Shown here piece after piece: positions 36,581-48,895 of a stretch of 64,000 nucleotides of DNA. Made by a program: the position numbers and the translations under genes. The notes below the pieces were generated by a model. The model was not told the DNA's origin, searched no databases, and saw nothing but the letters and a program-made list of their open reading frames with translations. How positions within the stretch are numbered: position 1 is the first letter of the stretch; every line of letters starts with the position of its first letter. Source of the DNA: Sphagnum compactum (Eukaryota; Bryophyta; Sphagnopsida; Sphagnales); contig OZ234498.1 of assembly GCA_965153455.1 (NCBI GenBank), forward strand, positions 13,826,001 through 13,890,000, given 5' to 3'.

Positions 36581-38349
36581 TCCCAATATAAGAAAATCAC
36601 TTGTGATAGGATTGGAGTTTTTATCAAGGACTACATTATATGTGTGGTCTTCATGCATTGGTTTATTAAATATCAAACAATATATTTTAAATATAAATTT
36701 TTATTTAAAAATTTATATTTTGGATTGAATATTGAGACCAAATGTGACCCATAATATAGTAAAAATTATTTATTTAACCTCAAACCTTACATTATAATCA
36801 AATTTACAAGTTTGTTTTTAATCATGATCACAAATTTTGACTTATTATAATAATAAAGGACATTTAAATCACATGCATTACAAGTTATGCTTTCAAATCT
36901 TTGTTGACAATTGGTCACCAACGGGTTATGATTTACTCAATTTTGGGAGTACAATCGTTTTTTGTGTGTGTTGAAAAGTTGTGCAGTTCTTGTATCCTTA
37001 TGTGTTGTATAAGTGTGGACCTGAAAGCAGGCAAGAGTATACCTAATCACAAAGAAGGAACCATCGACATTGGACGGCAAGATGGTGACAATGAGTTGCA
37101 GCTAGATAGGTACCCAAGGAGGGGGGGGGTGAGAGGTGTGTGAGGGACTGAAGACCACATGCAAGTTCTTCGGACTCCTTCCTTCCTACCTCCAAAGTGA
37201 TGTGCTGAGTATTGAAAGTTGAAACCCAACAACCACAAGTGGCCACAAGCAACCTAACCATTTGGGTGGCCAATTAGGTCACACACTTTGAGAAAGGACA
37301 TGGTGGAAACTTGATGGGGCTGTAACCAACCCCCACCCATGTGGAAGGGTTGCACTTGAATGGTGGTACTTAAGGGGGGAAAAAATGTGAGACCAGGTAG
37401 TTCCCCCAGGTACTGAAAGAGCCTTGTACCCTTCCTTCTTCAACAAACTTTGATTGCCTCTTCAAACTTGTGCACATGTTATGGGTATTAAGTTACTAAC
37501 TACTAATGGTTATATGGCATGCTAATTAGTAGGTTATATACTTAACATGGCATAAACATACCATGATGATGTTCATGTTAATCAGGTTCTGAACATTGGG
37601 TTTTTTTGTTGTTGAGCTTACATGTTAACCCTTGGATGTCACAAAGGATTGAAGTGAAGTGGTCCCTCCCCCAGTAGTACACTTACCTAGGGGTTTTGCA
37701 ATCAAAATTTGACACATCACACAAATAGAGGACACCTCATTCTACCCCTCCACTGGCCTTTTGAAATGAGAAATGCATGTCTCTCTAGAGTTCTATTGTA
37801 CTTACCTTGTGAGCAAATTTTTAAACCAAATTTATTTTAAAATTGAGATGTTGAACATTTTCAGAAATAAATTCCATTGGCAAAATGTTGAAAGTGTAAA
37901 TTTGTTTCCGACAACATTGTTTACTTCAATGTTGAAGAAAATCCCAGATCGGCAAATGTGAAAGCACACTATAATTGTGGTATCCATATGTGCTGAAGTT
38001 GGAACACATAAAACCTGTAATCAAATGAGATTTCAGATATTTTAATATAAAAAACTGACTTGACCAAACGAATACATAATATGAAATTCCAAAAACTCGA
38101 ATCCTTAAGTTAAACAAAGCTTCAAGCCACAACACATATGGTCATTAATCTACTAATCTCATTCTTTTCAAAAAGCTCTTCTAAGTCCTAATCTTTGACT
38201 TCTTCCTAAACCCATTAGCCATTACAAAAGGAAAGTCTGTTATCTAAAATTATCCCTTGAAAAAATTGTTGGAATATTAAGATCTAGCAAGCGCCAAAAG
38301 CTTTACATCGTGGTCTCAAAAGCTCCCTTGCCTTAAAATGAATTCAATT
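36581..38349. other. intergenic, no gene seen
   Basis: AT-rich apart from a moderately GC patch at 37030-37400. No frame there resembles a known family. Confidence 0.5.
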
Positions 38350-38628
38350 TGGCACTCAACCACCGAAGCTGATTTTGCAGTGTAGCCTGGGTAACAAGTT
38401 TTTGAGCTTGGGCAGTGCGAGAAGAAGGTCTAGCAACTGCAATGTCTCAAGCTCTATTAGTTGCTTGTACTCTACTGCAGCATGTGGGAGGGAGCTAAGC
38501 CTATACAAGGTGCCTAAAATCAGTCTAAAAGCTTGTATTTCTTTGCTTGTGTGTAGAAGCCCATTGTATGTGCAACTTGGATCTTTCTCATCCCAACTCC
38601 AAATGGCCCATCTATTTTTTTGGTTCAC
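38350..38628 (-). other. possible LRR-protein relic
   Basis: The minus strand is open for about 90 codons without an ATG start. It contains WSWDEKDPSCTYNG, reminiscent of the N-terminal cap of plant LRR receptor proteins (W-x-x-x-DP-C-x-W/Y-x-G), then a leucine-rich stretch (ELETLQLLDLLLALPKLKNL). It could equally be chance. No kinase or further repeats are visible beside it. Confidence 0.2.
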
Positions 38629-38639
38629 AAACTAATATG

Positions 38640-40790
38640 AATGCATTTTACTTTAGAAATTTTGATATCAATGAAAAATGGGATAGGGATCAAATTTTCA
38701 AAAATGCTGATTTTTTAAAAACTGATCGTAACAACATTAATTGCTCTCTCCACGGCGGAATTTTCATTTCTCAATCAAATTCTAATTTTCATTGATGAAA
38801 GTTATTCCAATTTCAATATCTCCCTTAACTTAGGTCTAAAAAAAATAAAGAAATTGCATCATAGAAATCTCAATGATCAAAGGCTTTTCAACGGTAACAA
38901 GATTCCATCCCCAATTTCCCTAAATTATTTAGTTGATTATTTTTTTAAAAATATTCAATAACTTACATTGTAAGTCCAAACACTACCAAACTACCTCAAT
39001 GCATCACCCCTCCTCCTCATCCAGGGCTTTCCAACAATATATCCTTGGAAGAGAAAGGGGGCACCATGGTTTGAGAAATTTCAACATGACAAATAAAGCA
39101 AACAAACTACATTCCTTAATACATAAATGTTGTAGCGAGTTGGCAAAAGACAAGGCCACCAACACCCTAGCAATCTAGCATTTTTTGCTTAAAATAACAA
39201 CACAGAATTTGAAGTGTCAATAACATCCCCAAATTTTGAAGTGCAATGTGGTTGCAAGACCCATGAATCCACATCAAAAGTTTGTTTCTGGACCTCATAA
39301 TGACTAAGTTAGCCACTCACCAAAAAACAAAAATCAAGCAAAATGCAATTTTTTAAATAAGATTGAAACCTTGCAAGTTTTGGATCGAGAATGTGAAGAT
39401 CCTTGAAAAAAATAGCAAATTCAAAAGGATCTCACTCCTAGAAAACTCATAAATGACTTTTCAAAGTTCGCTCACTAAGGCTAGGAAGGTTGACTAGGGT
39501 GGGCTTTGGCCTTCTTCGAACAACCCCCTCACATGGAAAGAAAGTTGTTGAGTGGGGTTTTCATCACAAACTCTTCCTTAAATCCACTTTTAAGGATGTG
39601 CTTGGACAAAAAGATATATTTGATGGGTGAAACCAAAAATAAATAAAATTAATTTAAAATATATATTTCGATATGTGCGATCTAGGTCAATTTAAAACAC
39701 CTAAAAAACCATTTTTCGCTTATTGGGTGTTTTAAGAGTTAATGCAAGAATGTTAGCTGGTTTTGAACTCTTGTAATTTTTTCCTCTTTTTTGTGTGAGA
39801 ACTTCCTTATTTTGAGCTGACAAATTCCGTGGGAAGAAGGAATGAAAGGCCTCTGGCAGCCATTATGATGACTATCTTGTTGTGCATGCATGGCATGCGC
39901 TTGTCAAGTTTACAAATAAGTGGCGTGCATGAGGTTAGGTACATGGTTAGTAATGGCATTATAAATGACCTACAAACAGCTTGAGTAATTAATTAATTAA
40001 TTAATTAATTAGTGGCATTTAAGTAATTACTGCCATTAAGCCCCAACATTGTATGTGTACATAGTTAAGCGCTTTTAATAGTTAGTTATATGTGCACATA
40101 AGTTTTATAGCAGCCAGTACAAAAGTACTACCTGCAATAACAACTACACTTTTACTTGGCAGCTTTGAGACCAATTATATTATTTTCAGAAATGTTGAAA
40201 TTCTCAAAAAAAAAAAAAAGAAGATTCAAATAACAGAAATACATGAAGGAAAATATTGAACCTTCAAGAAAAAAAAATCTAAAATCTCTTAATTAATTAT
40301 TTGACAAACATACATGTGTTGACAGTTTCGACATATGTGACCGACCTCTCAAATAACTAACTTCTTAGGGAGTTGATTTTCACTTCGACAATGAGAATAT
40401 TCTTTCAGGTTCGATATTTTTTTTCTTCAAACATATTTGTGATTTGAAGAATTGTTTTTTCAAATTTTTGAATGTTTTTGAAAATAATATAATTGGTGTT
40501 CGAAGCTGCCAAAATGTGGTAGGGTACGACGAGTATATGCACATATAATGTTGGGGACGTTTGTTAAGTAAGCAAAGATGGTGATCATGATCCATCATAA
40601 ATGACCCACATCAACTCGTGTCACATTTTTGCACACGACAAGTTTTGTGACCAGAGCCAATGTGGCGATCATCCATAGGAAGATGCAGAAAAAATGAAAA
40701 CCATCCCTAGGAATATTTAGCCAAATCTGGCTATAAACCAGAAATAAAGCACAAATATTTAATAATCTTTTTTATTTTGGCTAAACAACT
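38640..40790. other. intergenic, no gene seen
   Basis: AT-rich DNA upstream of the lipid-transfer-like gene. Nothing recognised except the TTAA microsatellite listed separately. Confidence 0.5.
39986..40011. repeat. (TTAA)n microsatellite
   Basis: An uninterrupted TAAT/TTAA run of 26 bases. Confidence 0.97.
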
Positions 40791-40800
40791 GAAAACCAAA

Positions 40801-40812
40801 TATATATATATA
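40801..40812 (+). promoter_or_regulatory. TATA box of the lipid-transfer-like gene
   Basis: TATATATATATA lies about 450 bases before the start codon. From here to 41261 there is no ATG on the plus strand and the sequence becomes CT-rich, as expected for a long plant 5' leader. Confidence 0.5.
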
Positions 40813-41260
40813 CACATCAAGTGATTTTTAATTTTCTTTTTTCTCACTTCTGGCGACTCAAAACCTCCAGAATCACTTCCTTTCCAAATCTTCAATTTTT
40901 TTAATTTCACCAGGAAAAGAAACACTGTTGTTACTGATCTTACATAAACTACAACACCCAAGTGCAAGACTCGAGTATCGTCACACAACTTCGGAGTTCC
41001 CATCCAGCAAGCGCTCCTCACACTTTCTCTCTTTGTCACTAAGAGCTCCATCTAGCTCTGCTTCTGCTTCCATCTTCTTCTCTTCTTCTACTACGTCGGG
41101 AGAATTGATCAGCTGAGTTCTGAACTCAACTTCTTCTGTGAAAATTCTAGTGGAAGTGTGATATTCCAGTCTTAGTACGTCTTCTTTGTTATTCTTTTTT
41201 CTTGTTCTTTCTTGTTCTTCTTCGGAGGTTTTGGTTTTTGTGTTGGAATATTAGTTAGTA

Positions 41261-41602
41261 ATGGGGAGTTCAGTTGCTCCTGCTGCTGTGTGCATGATGG
41301 GTCTGCTCGTGTTCCTGGCTATGGCGACGGAAGTGCACAGCGCCTGCCCAAGTATGTACGAGTATATGCCGTGCTTGCCCGCGGCGCAAAATCCCAACGT
41401 AATGCCGACCAGCGATTGCTGCAAAGTGATTGCGCAAGAAGGCCAGCAGCGAGACGGACCATATTGTCTGTGTCAAATGGCGCACGCGCAGCTTCTCAGA
41501 ACCCAGTTTGGTGCAGCTGTGCAACTGGTTGGCAAGTGCAAACTCCCCAACCCCACCGGCTACGTTTGCCGTACGTCGCATTTCTGCAACACCACCCTTT
41601 AG
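41261..41602 (+). CDS. secreted non-specific lipid-transfer-like protein (8-cysteine motif)
   Basis: A single-exon protein of 113 residues. Residues 1-27 form a signal peptide: a hydrophobic core CMMGLLVFLAMA, then VHS before the likely cleavage. The mature part carries the eight-cysteine pattern of the plant LTP / trypsin-alpha-amylase inhibitor superfamily: C29, C38, C53-C54, C69-x-C71, C93, C103. These would form four disulfides around a lipid-binding pocket in the cell wall or apoplast. A ninth cysteine (C109) lies in a short tail (RTSHFCNTTL). There is no long hydrophilic domain or GPI signal, so it is not an LTPG. ATG 41261 is the first ATG after the TATA box and has a purine at -3 and G at +4. 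The coding part is far more GC-rich than its surroundings. Role (lipid export, cuticle or defence) is inferred from the family. Confidence 0.88.
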   Translation: MGSSVAPAAVCMMGLLVFLAMATEVHSACPSMYEYMPCLPAAQNPNVMPTSDCCKVIAQEGQQRDGPYCLCQMAHAQLLRTQFGAAVQLVGKCKLPNPTGYVCRTSHFCNTTL

Positions 41603-43639
41603 TCACTAGCTCATGGAATCAAAGTCTCGACTTTTGTAGACTTTTGTTCTTGAATAGCCTTCTTGCTTGCACGATATTCCTAGTTATTTCCCATGTTATC
41701 CCTCTTAATGCTGTAGTGGTAGCTGGTTCTGGTTCAAGTTCTAGTCTTCCAACATCGCTACTACACGAGTCCATATGATTGAGATTTCACGACAATCTAA
41801 AAGCTTCAATGAAACTATAAAATGCCTAAATGCATGCAAATTGGCTTGGCTTGTGGTGCTCATACCAGACTGATGCAGCAGGCAACCGACTTCGAGTCTC
41901 ATGATCAAGCATGAAGGTTAATCTCTACGACTAGATTCTCCCTGTAGTGCTGATGTCATTAGAAAGAATTTTCTATCTTCGTAATGGAAGCTAGCTTGTT
42001 TGTTCAACCATATATAGCTGCTTCAGCCATGATAGCTGCACAAACAAAGCTGTTCAAGTATACTGCAGAACATGTCAGTAAACCGAAGTTTGCTTCTTTT
42101 GTATGAATACTAATAATCTCTTGTTACTTTGTATACTATATTGCAGAAGACGAGGGCAGACACGAATGAAGATAATTCCTTCCACTATAGCAGCTGCGGT
42201 TGGCGAGGTTGCTCTTTTTCTCCAGGGGATGAGTTGTTTGATACTAGATATATACATATATAGCTATTGTCTAGAACTCTAGTGCAAGTAATGCATAATG
42301 TCTTGCAGCGATGTTATATCTATCTGACTATAAGACGCTGATCTCTGTGCAACAGTTTGTTCCCAAACAAAAGACTCTATTTTACTACGATGATGTTATA
42401 TAGCTAATCTTCTGCCACTCTATACAGCGACTTCACATTCTAAAATTCAAGCAAAGCTTTATAATGGATTGATGGAGCTGGTCTTAAAATCTTTGCAGTT
42501 CAATTCTTATGCAAAAATTAATAGTTTTACATGACTTGTCCAACAACAGAACAAAAATGCCTGCAGAACATACTACCCTTTTTTTACTTCTTCTTTTTCT
42601 GGGTGCAGCTTGCTTTGTCTTGACAAAACATGAGGGGTTCTATATGAAACTGTATTAATATCGTGCATGAAGAAGAAGTGTGAATAACAACACAGAAGAT
42701 GAAACTGTTTATGCATTCCTTGGGTCTTAAAAGTTGTTGACTCCTTTTAAAGTGGCTACTCACCAACAACTTCAAAGCACTTAATAGGGATTTTCTTTTT
42801 CTTTTTTAACCAAAAGTTTTATTATTTTCACCTGATATCATGAAATAATAATAGAAGTTTCAACTTGATGTGAACTTCGTGCTTTTCTTAAAGCATCCCA
42901 TTCATACCAAGCATTTGAGACCTCCATTTGCCTCAAATTTTTATGAACCTTCCCCAACCATTCTAACAATATAAACATCATAACATATTGGCCGGTTGAA
43001 AACTGAGTTAGGAATCTCCATGGATTATATGTAAAGTGTTAGTAAGTTGGGTTTTTTTGGGTGACAAATGTCATCATACTTGGGCAAAAGTGTCTTGGGT
43101 GGTACCACTAAAAACCACCCCAAGGAATAGTTTAAAAACTAAAAACGGTTAAATCATTTTATATTTTTCTATTTTAAATATTTTCACAATTACAATTTTA
43201 ATTTCATGTCTATTAATTGTATGCACTAATATATGGTTTGACGTTTATTTTTGAAATATAAAAATTGTTAAAATTTTGTATTTCTTGTTAAAATGAATCT
43301 TTCAAAAATTGATAGCCTTAACTTTGAAAATTCATAACTAAATTATACTTATTCAATTAATTGTATAATAAACATCTAAAAATAATATGATTTACCTTAG
43401 GAAAAAATTCTCTAAAAACTTTTCAAATATCTTTTTAAATTTGTGTTCCTAACTAAAAAGTTCAAAAAAATGAATTAGCGTTACATTTCTGAAACTTTTT
43501 TAAAATGCAATGACTAAGAACATCAAAATACACAATATTCTTGGTATTATTGAAGTTTTAAAATCTAAAGAACTTAAAATATATATTCATTTAAGAGATT
43601 TTATGAAAATATTTATTTACATGTTTTTTATGACTTTTC
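41603..43639. other. 3' flank of the lipid-transfer-like gene and intergenic DNA
   Basis: No further gene seen. The first several hundred bases are less AT-rich and may be 3' UTR; no clear AATAAA is present close to the stop. Confidence 0.45.
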
Positions 43640-44420
43640 AAAGTTTGATGAGCTCAGGAAAATCAAGGTGTAATGTTCTTAGTGATACCACCCAAGAATG
43701 TTTTCGCTCACTTCTTACAACATTCCACATTTCTTTAACCCAATCACGTATTCCAATGTCCACAACCATGAGGTCAAGGTAATGTGTAGCGCAAGTGCTC
43801 TACTTAATGTGGGTACTCAACAATAATCATCCTACCCATAAAAATCACAATTGTTTGCATTGTTAATCACAACTTATACCACATTCGTGGGCACTACATC
43901 TATTATGGCATACTAAATGTGACCATGGATATAAATAATTATAATGGGTGCTTTAAGAAAATTTATTGATGAATCAATTGCCTAAAAAGATTGTGCATTT
44001 ACAAGAAAAACCAAATACACATTTGATGATGTTCACTCATTCATATCATTCCAACCATCCATCATGATGAAACAACCATATTCTTCCCAAGATGCTTAAT
44101 TAACATACTTGTCCCATTTCATAGCATCCACTTTAATAACCTTGCAAACCTTGCACTTGAACCACATCTCTTTTTAGTCCATCAAATTTGTCATTCATTA
44201 AAACCACTACTTTGATCATTGACCTCCATGCAAATGTGTGAACTAGACAAAATGTGAAGGTAAATTTGTAGATGCATTGTTGAATTTGATATTCAATTTT
44301 TTTTCCTTTGGGCAATTCACCAAGCCACACCAAGTTGTTGGCCCACTCTTCCTTGGCTTCCAGGTGTAAAAACATTGGAACCAACATGTAGCGTCCCTCT
44401 TATAGGTGCAAAACATTGGA
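43640..44420 (-). pseudogene. decayed DUF659-type hAT transposase, copy 1
   Basis: Reading leftward on the minus strand, the segments are TFCLVHTFAWRSMIKVV, then ASWEEYGCFIMMDGWNDMNE, then a 'VVxNNANN'-like block, then HxLDLMVVDIG, then a WVVSLRTLHL-like block. This order recalls DUF659 hAT transposases: 'xSDGWTDxxxR', 'VVTDNAxNxxxAG', 'CAAHCxDLMLEDIG', 'WVLxLMR'. Stops and frame shifts are frequent, so it is dead. I could not find terminal repeats or 8-bp target duplications. The right half (44133-44387) stays open and could include unrelated sequence. Confidence 0.55.
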
Positions 44421-44442
44421 ACCAACATGTGGTGTCCCTTTC
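44362..44442. repeat. 41-bp tandem duplication
   Basis: AACATTGGAACCAACATGT occurs at 44371 and 44412, followed each time by a GTGTCCCT/GCGTCCCT block. Confidence 0.9.
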
Positions 44443-44449
44443 GTCTTTG

Positions 44450-47400
44450 ATCCTTGTTGAACAAGTGTATAGGGATGGACAAAAACATGGGTTATAAATC
44501 ACTACCTTCATCTTCAAAAGTTGGAACTACTATCATGTACTTAACATCTTGTAATTTGCTTGCTTTTGGCACTTATATAGTGAGTTTTGATCTTAATTCC
44601 ACTAATCGTGAATTTGCTTTAACATTTTCATTTTCAATGTTTAGTTTCAGATCTCCCCTTGTACGCATGAAGCTTAACAACATGTTTAAGCATTCCAACC
44701 TTCTTTCCAATGTCCCATTCCACATTTTGTATGAAAAAATGGCAAAAAGGTCAAATTTACAAAGAAAGAAATGTTCAACATATATGCAATTGACATTTAA
44801 ATTATGAAATGGTGAATTATCAATTGAAAAAACCTAAAGGCCATTAAAACAACATATTTTTAAAGTTAATGTTTACATCTTTTGGTAACAAATACCTTTG
44901 TGGTTGATGGCCTAAACTTGGTGCAAAATCTTGCACATCTTGAAGCCTAGGTAAATCCTCTAACTTTGTTATCTACTTGTGAAGTATCCCTTTCCAAGAA
45001 AGTGGAACAAAAAATCCCTTCAACAACCCAAATCAAGAATAACTTCAAGTAACAAAAAAAAATACTTATCTTTGATTCTAATTCCAACCCCACAAAAAAT
45101 CAAATGTGAAAAAATGACCAACAACCATGTCCTTATAACTCAATTTTTTTTTAAAAACGTTACATAATTTATTTGAAACAGAATACAAGGGTTGTGTGAT
45201 GTAACCCCACCTTGAAATAGCGGTGGTAAATTGAAACAAAGTGCTGATGGGTAAAAATCTCTAGAGTAAATAGTTCCATAAGCTTCTTAGTGAATATTAG
45301 TTACTAATGGTAGACTTACCATCCCTTACCCAAGGGGTGAAGCTAGTGGGATTAAATAATTCATGTTAGTGAATGGTTGGGGGTAATTCACCCAATCATC
45401 TAGAAGATTTTTATGAAGGGATTAGGATAAGGGTCCTATTTTCTATGGGTCAATGAGGGCCTTGTGTGTGATATAGGGGGAAGGGGAATAAAAGAAGGGG
45501 GAAGAAAAAGAAATTTCATTAGAGACTTTTGGGGGATGGAGGAAATGGACTTGGAGAGTGGAGGAGAGGAATGGAGAAAGAAGTGTGTACTTTGTGTGTG
45601 ATTTTAATGGAAGATGGTTGAAGGACACAAGTTTCATACAAAACTTTGATTTATATTAAGTGTGGAAAGTATAGTTGTTTTTGTGATAAAAGTAAGATGT
45701 TTCCTTTAACTAATATCTCTACATCTCTTCTAAAATAGAAAATACAAAGGTTGATTCTTAGGTAATCCCTAAAGCCCTAAACTATTGGCTGCCACAAGAG
45801 GGTAACAGCTAGTCCATGGTGGTGGAAATCAAGGGGTACGATAGTGGGTTGTAGATGAAAGGGGTTCAATTATATGTGATCTTTAGAAGAATTCAAAATG
45901 AGTAAAATTTTATATGTGAGTATTTTTGATATTTTATGGAATTCCAGTTTTGACACAAAGTGTGTACACCATACCATGGAAATACCCTAAATTATTCCTT
46001 TCCCAAAAAATGAAACAAAAAATCTAGGCAACAATTAAAAATTAAGAATAACTTCAAGTAATCAAAAAATCAAAATCAAAAAACAATTAGTTGCTTTTGA
46101 CATTAATTCCAACCAAAAAAACTCAAGTTCAAATGTAAAAGAAAGATTCACAACCACATTGTCCTTCGAACTAAGATTTTTAAAAAACACATTACATAAC
46201 TTGTTGAAACGAAAAAACAAAGATTTTGTGGTTTAACCCCACCTTCAAATAGTGGTGGTCATTCAAAACCTAGGATAGTTGCAAAAAGTCCTTGGCACTA
46301 CCTCTTCAATGTTTCTTCATAATACATTGTTACATTTTTGTTGAACTTCAAAAGTTACTTGCTACTCCATTGTTTGTGTTCTTTAGATTGCTTTCATTTT
46401 AATATGTACAAAGATAAGATCTTGAAACAATGGTGTATGAAAGGTAGGCAATGATACACTCCACCAATCCACAAAAGACAAAGAATAGCAATAGTGCATA
46501 AAAAATAAATGTCAAAAACAAGCAATAGGGTACAAAAGAAAAAGAATCACAACAAAACAAATATCAAACCCCAAAAACTAGGAAAAATAAATGAAACCCC
46601 TCAATTGAAGGAACAATTGTGTTGTTACTTCACCACTAGTCATGGATTTTATTTGTTTGAATCAATTCTTATCAATTTGGAGTTTTAAGAATCATAGTTT
46701 TTTGCCACATAGGTCACATGTAGGGTAGTTGCAAATTACACTAGAAAAAATGGACTACCCTAGTGAAAGTTTTTTTTTCAATGTTGCCTAGAATTTTAAA
46801 CCCTTATTGTATATGACAAAAAATGACTTGTTTATGTGAAGCTAACACATGAACTTTTTCAACAATGAAAAAAACACAACAAAATAACGAATGGTCAATC
46901 ATAAATGGACTTTAATAACAACTATGTCAGTTCATTTAAATTTGAATATCGACTTTTATTTCACAATGTGTTTGTACAATGTCTTTGAAACTTTGGGACA
47001 TAACATTTAAGATTAAAATCAAGTAAGAAATTACTTTAATTATGACATTATTGAACAATATTTCATTCAAAAAAGTTTAAAATGGCAAGGTCTTTTTCTT
47101 ATTAAGATTGATGTTAAATTAAAATGTTTCTAAATGAGTTTAAAATGGTGGCCCAAAATTTGATTTCAAAAAAATAGTTAATTTTAACATCATTTGAACC
47201 TATTTGCAAGACAAACCAATTCATTGGCCTTATAATCCATTCATCATACAAAAGAAAGAGACTTTGATTTGTAACTTTTCATCCACCCTTGTGTACTTTT
47301 ACCCTATGTCTCAAAAGATCAATGGCAATTATGCACAAAGGTTAGTGACAAAAAGGTCAACTTGAATGTCAATAAAGTTTATTAAAATAATCTTTTTTTA

Positions 47401-47630
47401 CCCATGCCCTCCTCACGCCTTGCTATCTTTCTTAACCATTTTTCCTTTCACTAGAGATGGGACCTTCTTGTAAAATGCGAAGGCACAATGTCAACTCCTT
47501 TGTTACAAGGCCACTATTACATTCTTGAAACTTTTTGTAAATGCAATGAATACGAACAACAAAATTCATTTTTAAGAAAATATCATTAGAGTTCAAAGTT
47601 TATACAACATGGTTAATGTATTCAACAATG
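44450..47630. other. intergenic, no gene seen
   Basis: AT-rich DNA with unassigned repeats. Similar wording occurs near 45000-45240 and 45980-46260 ('ATCAAGAATAACTTCAAGTAAC', 'TTAAAAACGTTACATAA', 'AACCCCACCTTxAAATAG'), so an old duplication about 1 kb apart is likely. Confidence 0.5.
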
Positions 47631-47639
47631 ATTTTACTA

Positions 47640-47960
47640 AAATCCCTTTTTCAATTGTTCCTATATTTTTTCCAAAGTTCAATGGGTTCAAAAAATGAAG
47701 ATGTGATGTTCGTAGTCGTACCACACAATCATACTTTTTACCCAAGTTATCTCATCCTTCAATAGCATAATCAAGATTGATAACATCTCAAATATCTTCT
47801 ACTTCTTCTTGTGGTTGCAATAATTGCCCAAGAGACCATTGCATCTTTGACCATAATTAACAACACTCTACTTGTTTGAATCATCACACTTTGAGAACAA
47901 CACACCCACCCCATGTATTCTTTTATTTCAATAGTGCATTCATTTTGACTTTCCATACGT
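47640..47960 (-). pseudogene. decayed DUF659-type hAT transposase fragment, copy 2
   Basis: The minus strand contains blocks matching copy 1 (43.6-44.4 kb), including a VVRLRTSHLHFLN-like stretch equivalent to its VVSLRTLHLDF. The nucleotide sequences 47690-47760 and 43650-43750 also align loosely. Stops are present. The fragment covers only the later part of the transposase core. Confidence 0.45.
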
Positions 47961-48648
47961 CATGATTGGAAGCTCCTTTGAGCTTCCTAAAATCAACCAT
48001 GTTCAACTATTCTTGATTCATGATTAGCATCGACTCTACTCCACATACATGTAGTACACTAATGTCCTTCAACATTACAAATTCTTTGACGTTAGATATT
48101 GAAATGACATTAGTTACAATCTCATTCAAAATTTTCACTTTGACACCATGTTGTAAAAAAACATGGACTCTATATTAAACTGCATTCTCATGCATGAAAG
48201 AAGAGTGTATGATAACATAGAAGATGAAATTATATATATATATATATCATTTTTGGGTCCTACATTTTTTTGACCCCAAAGTGGCTATTGACTATTTGCC
48301 AACAACCATGCAATTAATACAAGTATCTTCCTAAGCTTTAAAAGGTCAAATGTTTTTCCAAATGTATGTTTTGAGAGATTGGTAGCAAATTATGCAAAAA
48401 GTTTAGTGACAAAAACGTCAAAGATAATGAGTGTTGAATTATTCATTTCTTTAAGATTATTCTCTAAACCTTCTTAACAATTGCTTCTAGATTCTCATGA
48501 TTATAAGACCCAAAGAATTGGCAACCTTATCATCAATTAAATGAAATGAAACTATAGAATGAAACACATGATGTAAATGCCAAAATATTTAATTTGAATA
48601 CTTAATCATGACACACTTCTTGCAAACAAAATATAAATTGCTAGAAAT

Positions 48649-48895
48649 TGATCCATATATTCATGGTGTTCTTTCACTCTACTCAAGTGCCACTTGATTT
48701 AGATTTTATATCATGATGTTCTTTGAACTCCACTCAAATGCAACTTGATCTATATATATGGTGTTCTTTGACTTGATCTATATCATGGTGTTCCTTGAAC
48801 TTTACTAAAATGTTATTTAATCTATGTATATCATGGTTTTTTTTTGCACTCTATTCAAATGCCACTTGATTTATATCATGTTGTCCTTTGTACTT
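48649..48895. repeat. degenerate ~50-bp tandem array
   Basis: TATCATGRTGTTCTTT-like starts recur near 48661, 48712, 48756, 48784, 48830 and 48877. Most are followed by ACTCxACTCAAATGxCACTTGATxTA. The units vary from about 30 to 50 bases. Confidence 0.75.

Noticed and set aside
41212-41778. 188-codon frame overlapping the lipid-transfer-like gene
   Set aside because: It starts at TTG in the leader and is a different frame of the same DNA. The 113-residue frame has the signal peptide and eight cysteines.
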